Below are positions 1-7,740 of a stretch of DNA of 64,000 nucleotides, piece by piece. How positions within the stretch are numbered: the first letter of the stretch is position 1; each line of letters opens with the position of its first letter. A model generated the notes under the pieces. It was not told the origin of the DNA. It worked only from the letters and a program-made list of their open reading frames with translations, and made no database searches. The position numbers were made by a program, and so were the translations under genes. The stretch is from Sphingomonas montanisoli. Lineage in GTDB: Bacteria > Pseudomonadota > Alphaproteobacteria > Sphingomonadales > Sphingomonadaceae. Where the stretch lies: the NCBI RefSeq assembly GCF_008274695.1, contig NZ_VTOU01000002.1, positions 1 through 64,000 on the forward strand. The letters run 5' to 3'.

Positions 1-323
1 GTCGTGCGCACCTGGCTGTCGTGCTTCATCCATCGATCTGTCGTCGCGTCATCCCAAAGCGGGCGCATCACGCCGCTATAATAGTAGAACTGGTTCCAAC
101 CCGAGCAGTCGGGCTTGAGGCGGCACCGATAGCGCCGGTTGACCAACGAGAAGTTGCCGCCGCGATCGGCAAGCAAGGCATCGAGATCGACAGCGCGCCA
201 CTTCTTGCAGGTATCGCAGCCGACCCTGACGATCCATGTCTCGGGCTTCTCCCCTCGCGCCTCGATCATTTTGGCGACGGTGTGCGTCCAGTTCGGAAAG
301 AAGGCAGGCGGCGAGCGTCCCAT
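1..323 (-). CDS. Zinc-ribbon-like hypothetical protein, C-terminus cut by window edge
   Basis: Reading the minus strand from the ATG at 323 gives an uninterrupted frame of about 107 codons that runs off the left edge. The visible protein begins MGRSPPAFFPNWTHTVAKMI. It carries a Cys-x2-Cys pair (VGCDTCKKW) and, some 30 residues later, a second cysteine pair (YRCRLKPDCSGW), a layout typical of a small zinc ribbon. The start lies one base after the stop of the XRE gene, so the two are translated in tandem. I do not recognise a named family. Small Cys4 proteins next to XRE regulators are common in prophage and island remnants, but that role is inference. Confidence 0.6.
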   Translation of the reverse strand, partial: MGRSPPAFFPNWTHTVAKMIEARGEKPETWIVRVGCDTCKKWRAVDLDALLADRGGNFSLVNRRYRCRLKPDCSGWNQFYYYSGVMRPLWDDATTDRWMKHDSQVRT

Positions 324-324
324 A

Positions 325-597
325 TCAGATCAGCGCGAGCTGCACCTCGGCTGAGGCGTCGATCGGGGACCAAGGATCGCGAGCGCCGAGAAGCCTTTCG
401 TCCACGTCGAGCGCCATCGCGAGGTGCAGTCGATCGTCCTCGCGAAGCCGGCGGGGCGAGCCGCGTTCGATGAATTGCTGCAGGTAGGCTTCGTTCCGAC
501 CGATCCGCTTCGACAGGTCGAGCAGCGTCGTGCCGCGCTGGGCGGCAAGAAACTTGATCCGCTCCCTGATCGTGTCGGGCGACGGCATTGCGGTCAT
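325..597 (-). CDS. XRE-type helix-turn-helix DNA-binding protein
   Basis: A 90-aa protein whose residues about 8-60 form a lambda-repressor-like HTH (IRERIKFLAAQRGTTLLDLSKRIGRNEAYLQQFIERGS), followed by a short tail. The ATG at 597 has a GAGGAG ribosome site 5 nt upstream, which supports this start over the second Met. Its stop abuts the start of the zinc-ribbon gene (1 nt apart), so they form a two-gene unit. A GTTC-N7-GTTC site lies 40-54 nt upstream, suggesting SOS control. It probably binds DNA as a small repressor or antitoxin-like regulator; the target is not evident from the sequence. Confidence 0.75.
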   Translation of the reverse strand: MTAMPSPDTIRERIKFLAAQRGTTLLDLSKRIGRNEAYLQQFIERGSPRRLREDDRLHLAMALDVDERLLGARDPWSPIDASAEVQLALI

Positions 598-636
598 AGC
601 TGGCTCCTCGAATCGTGCGGGGAGCTGACATAGAAT

Positions 637-651
637 GTTCTGATTTTGTTC
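637..651. promoter_or_regulatory. Putative LexA (SOS) box
   Basis: The sequence reads GTTC, seven bases (tgatttt), GTTC. This matches exactly the direct-repeat SOS box known for alphaproteobacterial LexA. It lies 40-54 nt upstream of the XRE gene start, where an operator over the promoter would sit. An exact match can occur by chance, so this is a candidate only. Confidence 0.5.
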
Positions 652-806
652 TCAATCGACCAGACCCGATCGGTTGGCAAAAATGGCCGCCCGCGTTTTA
701 CGCGCCGGACCTAAGCTATTGAGCGATAAGGCGGGGAAAATCGCGCGTTTTACACGGGAGGGCCCGAAAACGCTGGCGGCTCGCCAGCTTGGAAGGCTAG
801 ACAGGT

Positions 807-831
807 GAAGGGCGGCGCAATGCCGCCCTTC
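807..831 (-). terminator. Hairpin terminator after the DUF6953 gene
   Basis: A perfect 10-bp inverted repeat (GAAGGGCGGC / GCCGCCCTTC) with a 5-nt loop begins 3 nt beyond the stop codon of the DUF6953 gene on the minus strand. The stem is very GC-rich. The following T-tract is weak, so termination efficiency is uncertain. Confidence 0.6.
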
Positions 832-833
832 GT

Positions 834-1097
834 TTAGCGCTGCTGACGTCCAGGCTTGTCGTTAGGACGACGATGCCGCCAAAGCTGGCTTGATCTCGAC
901 CAAACAATTTCGTCACCCGGCGTCTTGGCGCGGAAGGCAGCAAGAACCGTCTTGTCGAGGGCCCAGTTGCCATTTTTATTTCGGTAAACGAGTTCCCGAT
1001 TTTCTCGGGCCACGTGAGACGCAACCGTGCTTTGATACAGGGTGGCGCGTTCCGCGAGCTGCAGAACCATCCAGTCTGCGACTTCGGCGGCGGTCAT
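834..1097 (-). CDS. DUF6953 family protein
   Basis: An 87-aa protein opening MTAAEVADWMVLQLAERATLYQS, which resembles DUF6953 proteins: a short helical N-terminus followed by a segment (VYRNKNGNWALDKTVLAAFR) that looks like a small winged-helix fold. The biochemical role of the family is unknown. Its start overlaps the stop of the upstream DUF2158 gene in an ATGA arrangement (4 nt), so the two are translationally coupled. A strong hairpin follows the stop. Confidence is good that it is a real gene and moderate for the family name. Confidence 0.6.
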   Translation of the reverse strand: MTAAEVADWMVLQLAERATLYQSTVASHVARENRELVYRNKNGNWALDKTVLAAFRAKTPGDEIVWSRSSQLWRHRRPNDKPGRQQR

Positions 1098-1267
1098 TGA
1101 TCGCCTCCGGCTCGCCGGAGTGTGGAAATCCGGAAGACGTTTTCCTGATGCTTCTCACCAGCGAACCAGACGCAACGCGCGTCAGTTTCGAACATCTCGT
1201 CGACCGTCATTTCGGGACCGCCTGATTTAAGGCGGACAATATCACCTTCAACAAACACTTCAGCCAT
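1094..1267 (-). CDS. DUF2158 (YodC-like) small protein
   Basis: The minus-strand frame from ATG 1267 encodes 57 residues, MAEVFVEGDIVRLKSGGPEM and onward, with the characteristic opening G-D-x-V-x-L-K-S-G-G-P-x-M-T-V, a central CVWF and the C-terminal part of DUF2158. The fold is a small beta barrel; its function is unknown. GGAGG lies 6 nt before the ATG, and the stop overlaps the next start (ATGA). It was found by reading the sequence directly, as it is short. It forms a two-gene unit with the DUF6953 protein. Confidence 0.75.
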   Translation of the reverse strand: MAEVFVEGDIVRLKSGGPEMTVDEMFETDARCVWFAGEKHQENVFRISTLRRAGGDQ

Positions 1268-1284
1268 ATCTTCCTCCGATTATG

Positions 1285-1304
1285 AGGCGGCGTCGGAGCC
1301 GCCT
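1285..1304. terminator. Possible hairpin between DUF2158 and YjzC-like genes
   Basis: A 7-bp inverted repeat (AGGCGGC / GCCGCCT) with a 6-nt loop lies just upstream of the DUF2158 gene and about 130 nt downstream of the YjzC-like gene. There is no clear T-run, so it may be a weak terminator or a chance hairpin. Confidence 0.3.
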
Positions 1305-1436
1305 ATGATCGCGGGCTGATGATCAATCGTAGAAACCAGATGATGTGAACTAGCCGGCGGCGGGTATCTTACGTTTCCGTAGGCCGGCATCGTTAGGATC
1401 AAGTCAGGCTCGTGTATCCCATCAGCGGTCGCGGTC

Positions 1437-1616
1437 TTACTTCGTCTTCGTGGGATCGTTGAGCTTGTAGGTCATGCCTTTGCCCGGGGTCGGCGGAAAC
1501 GGCTCGCCGCGAACGACAGTGCGCTCCACCTTGGTGTCGCCGCCGCGCGGCCCGACGATACCATACTGACCAGATTTAGGGGCTTCCTGCCCCGGCTTGT
1601 ACGAACCCTTTGACAT
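1437..1616 (-). CDS. YjzC-like small protein
   Basis: The minus-strand frame from ATG 1616 encodes 59 residues (MSKGSYKPGQEAPKSGQYGI and onward), ending in a basic segment with TPGKGMTYKL. The pattern of a short N-terminus, PGQxAPxSGQY, a central RGG, a GExFPPTP turn and a terminal T-Y-K resembles the YjzC family, small proteins of unknown role also found in Bacillus. GAGGAG lies about 8 nt upstream of the start. It stands alone between short intergenic stretches. Confidence 0.65.
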   Translation of the reverse strand: MSKGSYKPGQEAPKSGQYGIVGPRGGDTKVERTVVRGEPFPPTPGKGMTYKLNDPTKTK

Positions 1617-1977
1617 TCAACTTACTCCTCGAACCCTGTCGTCTATCAAAACTGAAGCGCGATCAGGTGACGGACATTTGGGAACGATCGTTTCGGGTTC
1701 AACTGTTCATTAACAGTATTATTACAGTGTGGGAATTTTGCCACACCAGACCTGTCGCTGCAGCCAGCGCCGGTGTCACAATCTTGCGGTTGGGCGGGAG
1801 TTGGACCGTTCGTTGCGCGCGCTGTGCTCGCAAGCGGCTAAGGATCAGCCCGTGAACAAAGTCCGGGACTATTTCGGGACTTTCCCTTCCGCGTAATGCC
1901 GTCTAAGGCCGCTCGATGCCGCGTAACCAGAGCGCGGCGCCTGCCTGCAAAGGCCGGAAAGCTTGATATTCCTTAGT
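1617..1977. other. Non-coding stretch before tRNA-Pro
   Basis: About 360 nt with no convincing gene. It is relatively AT-rich around 1680-1745, which may hold the promoter of the YjzC-like gene (minus strand). A short imperfect repeat (gggactatttcgggact) lies near 1865. The final part is presumably the tRNA-Pro promoter. No further element was recognised. Confidence 0.5.
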
Positions 1978-2054
<77 letters not shown>

Positions 2055-2094
2055 CTTTATTCATATCAGTAAATTCAATAACTTAACGACACTC

Positions 2095-2129
2095 TGCTGT
2101 AGCAAATGGCGAGCATTTGCTGTAGCAAA
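2095..2129. promoter_or_regulatory. Direct-repeat and palindrome cluster upstream of the FecI gene
   Basis: A 12-bp direct repeat (TGCTGTAGCAAA) occurs at 2095-2106 and 2118-2129, 23 bp apart. Between and overlapping the copies is a perfect inverted repeat, GCAAATG-N5-CATTTGC (2102-2120). The site is about 100 nt upstream of the sigma-factor gene and just downstream of tRNA-Pro. It could be a Fur-like operator or a recombination arm site; the sequence alone does not decide. Confidence 0.35.
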
Positions 2130-2222
2130 ACTGAGGTCCGTGACGGCGCTCGATCCGTCATTTGCTCAGCCGATCCATCATCGATATGGCACGCTTACTC
2201 GTTCGCGCAGAGAGATTAGCGG

Positions 2223-2789
2223 ATGACCGACGGCGGTCTCGAAGCCATTTTAATGCTCAATCGCTCAGCGCTGCTCCGTTTCCTGTCGCTGCGTAGCGGG
2301 GGAGCGGATCCGGAGGATTTGCTGCAGGAATTGTGGCTGAAGGTGCAATCGCTGGAAGCGGGGCCGATCGCCGAGCCGCGCGCCTATCTGTTCAAGATGG
2401 CGGACAACCTTGTCCATGATCGCCGCCGTGCCGATCTGCGCCGCAATAGCCGCGACGATGCGTGGAGCGGTCTCGGTCGGGGCGCTTCGCCCACCGCCTC
2501 CACCCAGCCCACGCCCGAAGAGGCGCTGATTGCGCGGCAGCAACTTCGTCTTGTCGATGAGGCCATCGATGCGCTTGGCGAGCGAACCGCGCTGATCTTT
2601 CGCAGCTATAGGCTCGAAGGCATGGGGCAGCGCGAGATTGCGGATAAGGTCGGCATCAGCCTGAGCGCGGTCGAAAAGCATCTGCAGAAGGCCTATCGTG
2701 CCCTGACCGACATGAAGGATCGCCTGCATGCGGATTCATTGAATCCGCGGCGTCGTGGCACCGAAGGACATGAAGATGTCGCCGAGTGA
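2223..2789 (+). CDS. FecI-like ECF sigma factor
   Basis: A 188-aa extracytoplasmic-function sigma factor. Region 2 spans about residues 12-75, including the EDLLQELWLKV helix and the FKMADNLVHDRRR promoter-melting segment. Region 4 spans about 108-165, with the HTH GMGQREIADKVGISLSAVEKHLQKAYRAL. It overlaps the downstream anti-sigma gene by 14 nt, and a TonB receptor follows. This sigma / anti-sigma / receptor order is the FecIRA cell-surface signalling layout, in which ligand at the receptor releases the sigma factor to transcribe the receptor gene. The ligand is unknown. Confidence 0.9.
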   Translation: MTDGGLEAILMLNRSALLRFLSLRSGGADPEDLLQELWLKVQSLEAGPIAEPRAYLFKMADNLVHDRRRADLRRNSRDDAWSGLGRGASPTASTQPTPEEALIARQQLRLVDEAIDALGERTALIFRSYRLEGMGQREIADKVGISLSAVEKHLQKAYRALTDMKDRLHADSLNPRRRGTEGHEDVAE

Positions 2790-3729
2790 CGACCAGATGA
2801 GGGAGGCCGCGATCGCCTGGTATCTCCGGCTCCGCGAGCCGGCCGATGCCGATTGGGACGGGTTCATGGCCTGGCTCGAAGCCGATCCGCGACATGACGC
2901 GCTCTATCAGGAGGTCGCCGATGCGCATGACGGCTATGGCGATCTGGTCGAGGCGGTCGATGCGCACAGGCCTTCGAACGACAATGTGCAGACAAATCCG
3001 CGGCGACTGAAATTCTTCGCCGGCATCGTGACGGCGGCGGCAGCCTCGGTCGCGGGGATCGTCGGCTATCCGATGCTCACGGCCTCGCCGGCGACCTATG
3101 CGGTCGAGACCCAGCCGGGGCAGCATCAGACGGTGCGGCTCGACGACGGGACGCGGATCGAATTGAACGGCGACACGAAGATCATGCTGCGCAAGGGCGA
3201 CGCGCGCTTCACGTCGCTCGATCGTGGTGAGGCGACCTTCACGGTCGTTCACGACGCGAGCGACCCGTTCGAGGTGCATGTCGGCGCCGATGTCTATCAG
3301 GATGCCGGAACGGTCTTCGACATCACGCGCGATAACAATGGCGCGGTCGAGACGGCTGTCTCGCATGGCGCGGTGCTCTACAATCCGGGCAGCGACGCTG
3401 TTCGGATCGAAGCGGGCAGGGTGCTGCGCACAGACCGTGGTCGTGCCACGCTCGCTTCGATCGATACGGCGACGGTCGGGACGTGGCGCGATGGCCGATT
3501 GATCTACAAGCAGGCGCCGATTGCACGGATCGCGAGCGACGTGTCGCGCAATCTAGGTGTTCCGATCCGGGTGTCGCCCGACATTGCGGCACAGACCTTC
3601 AGCGGAGTAGTGATTCTCGGTGGCGACGACAGCACCATCCTGCCGCGGATCGGCGCGATCCTCGACATCTCGGTCGCCCGCGAGGCTGATGGCTGGCATA
3701 TGTCTTCACGGGCTCGCGACAGCCGCTAG
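2776..3729 (+). CDS. FecR family anti-sigma factor / transmembrane sensor
   Basis: A 317-aa protein. The N-terminal cytoplasmic domain has the FecR N-terminal signature (AIAWYLRLREPADADWDGF, then a PRHDALYQEVADA helix). A single membrane helix lies at about 79-102, followed by a periplasmic FecR domain with TxxGQxxTVxLDDGTxIELN. The ATG at 2776 is preferred because AAGGA lies 7 nt upstream; an in-frame ATG at 2770 is an alternative. It should hold the ECF sigma factor and receive the signal from the receptor's N-terminal STN domain across the periplasm. Its end overlaps the receptor gene by about 41 nt. Confidence 0.9.
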   Translation: MSPSDDQMREAAIAWYLRLREPADADWDGFMAWLEADPRHDALYQEVADAHDGYGDLVEAVDAHRPSNDNVQTNPRRLKFFAGIVTAAAASVAGIVGYPMLTASPATYAVETQPGQHQTVRLDDGTRIELNGDTKIMLRKGDARFTSLDRGEATFTVVHDASDPFEVHVGADVYQDAGTVFDITRDNNGAVETAVSHGAVLYNPGSDAVRIEAGRVLRTDRGRATLASIDTATVGTWRDGRLIYKQAPIARIASDVSRNLGVPIRVSPDIAAQTFSGVVILGGDDSTILPRIGAILDISVAREADGWHMSSRARDSR

Positions 3730-6049
3730 AGCGGCTACTCCAGCTGCAGTTCTGCTGATGCTGGCATCCCCCGCTTTTGCGGAGGCGCCGCAATCGCTGG
3801 ACGTGCCGGCAGGGTCATTGTCCGACACGCTGGGCATTCTCGGGACGCAGGCCGGCATTTCCCTCGGCGTCTCGGGAGATATCGGTCGGCATCATCGCAG
3901 CAACGCGGTGCGGGGGCATATGCCGCCGTCGATCGCGCTGCGCCGGATGCTCAAAGGCACCGGCCTCGATTTCGTCGCGATCGACGCGCGCAGTTTCCGC
4001 ATTTTCGAGCGACCCGCGAAAGTCACGAAAGCCATTGCCCCGGAAGCGCCGACGCCCGTGCGCGATATCGTCGTGACGGCCAGCAAGCGACAGACTGCGG
4101 TGCAGGATTTTCCCGGCACGCTGACGGTTCTGGGCTCCGGCGATCTCGATACCGATCGGCTGGGTCGCTCGGGGACGCAGGCGATCATCAACGCCATCCC
4201 GTCGATTGCCTCGACCCATCTTGGTCCCGGCCGCAATAAGCTGATCATCCGTGGGGTCGCCGACAGCAGCTTCACCGGCCCGACCCAGGCGATCGTCGGC
4301 CAATATCTCGGCGATATCCGCCTCAACTATAACGCACCCGATCCCGACTTGAATCTCTACGATATGCAGCAGATCGAGGTGCTGGAGGGGCCGCAGGGCA
4401 CGCTTTACGGCGCCGGATCGCTGGGCGGGATCGTGCGGCTGGTTCCGAACGCACCGACGCCCGATCGCTGGGGTGGTTCGGCCGCGACCGGCATCGGCAT
4501 CCGTCGCAGCGGCGCGATATCGAACGACCTTGCGGGCATGATCAACGCGCCGCTGATCGACGATGTGCTGGCGATACGGGCGGTCGCTTATCGATCGGTC
4601 GATGGCGGTTATATTGACGATGTCGGTCGCGGGCTGAAGGATGTGAACCGATCGGTAACAGAAGGCGGCCGGTTTGCGCTGCGGCTGACGCCGGGGGACG
4701 GCTGGACCATCGATCTTGGCGTGACGAGCCAGGATATCGACAATCGCGACAGCCAATATGCCGAGCGCGGCTTGCTCCAATATCGAAGGGCCAGCGCGAT
4801 CGCCCAGCCGTTCGACAATGACTATCGGCTGGGCGCGCTGACTATTTCGAAGGACTGGGGGCGCACCCGCTTGGTCTCCGCAACGGGGTTCATCCGGCAC
4901 GAAGTGGGCGAAGTCTATGATGCGACCGGCGCGGCCCTGGTGCCGATCGCGTTCAACCAGCAGAACCGCATCACCCTGATCACCAATGAGACCCGTCTGT
5001 CGCGACGAGGCACGGACGGACACGGATGGCTGATCGGCACGTCAATCATCGTTAACCGCGAGCGCCTGACCCGCGATTTCATCAGCGCGGGCAGCGCCAC
5101 GACGATCACTGGCGTTCGTAACGCCGTCACCCAAATGGCCGCTTATGGCGAGTTCAGTTTCCGTCCCTTGCCTCGCGTGGTGACGACCATCGGTGGCCGT
5201 CTGGCCTTCAGTCGGTTGTCGGGCGAACTGCTCGATGTGCTGCAGATCGAGGGTGAGCCGAAGCGCAGCGAGGTCGAGATATTGCCTTCATTCGCGCTCA
5301 GCTGGCGGCCGCGCGATCGGCTGACGCTCTATGCCCGCTATCAGGAAGGCTTTCGGCCCGGCGGCCTGTCGGTATCGCCCGGCGCCGCGCAGGTCGCTTC
5401 GCAGCGTTTCACCGGCGACAGCATCTCGACCTACGAAGTGGGCGCGCGGTTCGGCGATGCGCGAAAGGACCGGTTCCACGCCGCGCTCAGCGCGTCCTTC
5501 GCGCATTGGGAGCACATCCAGGCCGATCTCGTCGATGCCGCAGGTCTGCCTTACACGGCGAACCTCGGCAACGGGCGGATATTGGGCCTCGAATTGTCGG
5601 CTGCGATGCGGGTCGATCATGTCTGGCGCATCGACGCCGGCCTGTTCCTCAACGACAGCGAACTAAGGCGGCCCGAGGCGGGCTTTGCGGATGCGCGCGG
5701 CGCCGAACTACCGAATGTCGCGGCGATCGGTGGCCGGATCGGCATCAACTTCAACTATCGACTGGCGGGTGATTGGCGGATCGAAGGCGGCGGGTCGCTC
5801 CGCTATTTCGGCCATTCGCGCCTTGGCGTTGGGCGGCAACTGGACATCGTTCAGGGCAAATATGCCGAAACCGCGTTCAACGCCCGGCTGGGCACCGGGA
5901 GATACGGCTTCTCGATCGGTGTGACCAACCTGCTCGACCAGGCGGGCAATCGCTTCGCACTCGGCAATCCGTTCGGCGTGATGGCGCGACGACAGGTTAC
6001 GCCGCTGGCTCCGCGCACTGTCCGGTTCGGTGTCGACGCTCGCTTCTAG
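3689..6049 (+). CDS. TonB-dependent transducer-type outer-membrane receptor (FecA-like layout)
   Basis: From ATG 3689 the protein has 786 residues. A signal peptide of about 31 residues (ending ASPAFA) is followed by an STN signalling domain (about 35-90: LDVPAGSLSDTLGILGTQAG), a TonB-box-like DIVVTASK near 125, a plug domain (NKLIIRGV, IEVLEGPQGTLYGAGSLGGIV) and a beta barrel ending in Phe. The STN domain marks it as a transducer working with the FecR and FecI proteins upstream. The frame is open further upstream, but those residues lie inside fecR and lack a signal peptide. The substrate cannot be told from the sequence. Confidence 0.88.
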   Translation: MAGICLHGLATAARAATPAAVLLMLASPAFAEAPQSLDVPAGSLSDTLGILGTQAGISLGVSGDIGRHHRSNAVRGHMPPSIALRRMLKGTGLDFVAIDARSFRIFERPAKVTKAIAPEAPTPVRDIVVTASKRQTAVQDFPGTLTVLGSGDLDTDRLGRSGTQAIINAIPSIASTHLGPGRNKLIIRGVADSSFTGPTQAIVGQYLGDIRLNYNAPDPDLNLYDMQQIEVLEGPQGTLYGAGSLGGIVRLVPNAPTPDRWGGSAATGIGIRRSGAISNDLAGMINAPLIDDVLAIRAVAYRSVDGGYIDDVGRGLKDVNRSVTEGGRFALRLTPGDGWTIDLGVTSQDIDNRDSQYAERGLLQYRRASAIAQPFDNDYRLGALTISKDWGRTRLVSATGFIRHEVGEVYDATGAALVPIAFNQQNRITLITNETRLSRRGTDGHGWLIGTSIIVNRERLTRDFISAGSATTITGVRNAVTQMAAYGEFSFRPLPRVVTTIGGRLAFSRLSGELLDVLQIEGEPKRSEVEILPSFALSWRPRDRLTLYARYQEGFRPGGLSVSPGAAQVASQRFTGDSISTYEVGARFGDARKDRFHAALSASFAHWEHIQADLVDAAGLPYTANLGNGRILGLELSAAMRVDHVWRIDAGLFLNDSELRRPEAGFADARGAELPNVAAIGGRIGINFNYRLAGDWRIEGGGSLRYFGHSRLGVGRQLDIVQGKYAETAFNARLGTGRYGFSIGVTNLLDQAGNRFALGNPFGVMARRQVTPLAPRTVRFGVDARF

Positions 6050-6279
6050 TCGAGCGTGGCCAAGAGGATGACCCAGAAACCCCCCGCAAACACGCAAGCG
6101 AGCGCAATCGCGACCTCACTGGGGCAGCCGCATAGCGCCAGCAACCACCACATGATCGGGATGGGCAACACATAGGTGACGACCTGTCTGACGAACCAGA
6201 TCGCGCATAGCCAGGCGATGGGGGGCGGTAGCAGATGGATGGCGGTCCGTCTGACGATCGGCGAAAGGGATTTCAGCAT
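6046..6279 (-). CDS. Small hydrophobic protein, possible two-helix membrane protein
   Basis: A 77-residue frame converging on the TonB receptor and overlapping its last bases. It is strongly hydrophobic, with two likely membrane helices (IAWLCAIWFVRQVVTYVLPIPIMWWLLALCG and VAIALACVFAGGFWVILLATL). I recognise no family and no good ribosome site. The continuous hydrophobic pattern favours a real gene, but this is not certain. The following 100 nt (6280-6378) hold nothing recognised. Confidence 0.4.
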   Translation of the reverse strand: MLKSLSPIVRRTAIHLLPPPIAWLCAIWFVRQVVTYVLPIPIMWWLLALCGCPSEVAIALACVFAGGFWVILLATLD

Positions 6280-6378
6280 ATTGTCCGGGCGAAATTGTGC
6301 GAACGGCCGGCTTCGAACGCACGCCCGATCCCGCCACTGCGCCCATGACGCCGCGCTGCTAGAAAACCCGCACCAATT

Positions 6379-7740
6379 TCAGCGGCGTTGACGATTGTGC
6401 GGGAGCGGCAACGTCACCTGCACCGCAAACCCCGTCTGGCCGTGCAATGCCGCGCGCCCGCCATGAGCGCCGGCAATGGCTGCGACCAGCGCAAGGCCCA
6501 GGCCGTGCCCTGGCGTCGATCGTGCGCGTTCGGATCGCGCGAAACGCTGAAATATCCGACCGCGATCGGCGACAGGAATACCGTGGCCATCATCCGAGAT
6601 GGTCAGGATCGCGCTGTCGGTATCGGCCTGTAAGGCGACTTCGATAATGCTACCCTCGGGCGTGTGGCGCAGCGCATTGTCGAGCAGGTTCGTCATCGCT
6701 TGCGCCAGTAAACGGCGATCGCCCCGCACGCTGATGCCGGGCGCCACGACGCTGCGCAGCATGCGACCGCTGGTCTCGATATCGGGCTGATAGGTTTCGA
6801 CCATCTGATCGGCGATCTTCGACAGATCGACGAGTTCTCGTGGAAGGCGCTCGGCCATGCCTTCAACTTCGGAAATGCGCAGGAGCGCGGCGAAGATTTC
6901 GAGCAGTTCGCCTGCTTGTGCGCGCGCCGCCTCGATCGCGGCGGTCGTGTCGCCTCCGGCTGGGGCGGCAAGCGCGGCATCGAGCCGACTGCACAGGCGT
7001 GTCAGAGGCGTGCGCAGGTCGTGCGCGACGTCGCTCGACAACTGACGGAGGTTATCCATCAGCCCGGCGATGCGATCGAGCATATGGTTGAGCGTGCCGG
7101 CGAGATTGTCGAACTCGCTGCCGGAATCATCGCGTGGGATGCGCCGCGACAGATCGCCCGCGATGATCGCCTGCGCGGTCGCATCGATCTGCGCGAAGCG
7201 GCGGCGCGTGAACCAGCCGATCGCGGCCGACGCGCCGATGCCGAGGATCAGGATGGCGGCGAAGGTTCCGCCGAACAAGGTCGCGAGGATCCTGTCGATC
7301 CCGTCCAGCTCGCGTCGATCGGCCCCGACGACCAGCAGGCCCCCGGCGACCGGTGTCGCCATCACCTGCGCGATGCCGGGGCCGGATCGATCGCGGAAGG
7401 CGAAGAGTTCCTCATAGCCGACCCGGATCGGCTGTTCGGCGGTCATCGTGCCGGCGAGCCTGCGCCCCTTTGCGTCGACGAGCAGATAGTGGAGGCTCGA
7501 TTCGGATCGGGCGGCCTGCCGCCGTCCGATAGCCGCCATGAGACCGTTCAGCGTCTGCGCGCTGGGTTCGGCCAATATTCCAGCCGTCTCGACCGCGACG
7601 CGATGATCGAACTGTTCCTCGAGCGCTTCGTGCGTGACCTGATAGGCGATCGCCCCGACCGTCACTGTGGCAAGCGCGAAGATCAGCGCGACGACGACCG
7701 CCAGACCCGCCGTCGATTTCCAGAAGCGCCGGAGCATCAA
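6379..7740 (-). CDS. Sensor histidine kinase of the metal-efflux operon
   Basis: A 453-aa OmpR-partner kinase. It has an N-terminal membrane helix (about 14-35), a periplasmic sensor, a second helix (about 150-175, TLFGGTFAAILILGIGASAAIGWF) and a HAMP segment. The HisKA box is SSDVAHDLRTPLTRL with the phospho-acceptor His, and the ATPase domain has N (NLLDNALRH), G1 (DDGHGIP) and G2 (GHGLGLAL) boxes. Its start overlaps the response regulator's end by 4 nt, so it is the last gene of a five-gene run with an RND pump. By analogy with CzcRS/CusRS it likely senses a periplasmic metal or cation; which one is not visible. Confidence 0.9.
   Translation of the reverse strand: MMLRRFWKSTAGLAVVVALIFALATVTVGAIAYQVTHEALEEQFDHRVAVETAGILAEPSAQTLNGLMAAIGRRQAARSESSLHYLLVDAKGRRLAGTMTAEQPIRVGYEELFAFRDRSGPGIAQVMATPVAGGLLVVGADRRELDGIDRILATLFGGTFAAILILGIGASAAIGWFTRRRFAQIDATAQAIIAGDLSRRIPRDDSGSEFDNLAGTLNHMLDRIAGLMDNLRQLSSDVAHDLRTPLTRLCSRLDAALAAPAGGDTTAAIEAARAQAGELLEIFAALLRISEVEGMAERLPRELVDLSKIADQMVETYQPDIETSGRMLRSVVAPGISVRGDRRLLAQAMTNLLDNALRHTPEGSIIEVALQADTDSAILTISDDGHGIPVADRGRIFQRFARSERARSTPGHGLGLALVAAIAGAHGGRAALHGQTGFAVQVTLPLPHNRQRR

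Noticed and set aside
1610-1855. Possible gene overlapping the YjzC-like 5' region on the plus strand
   Set aside because: Composition is not protein-like, no ribosome site, and the stretch lies in a region with promoter-like AT content.
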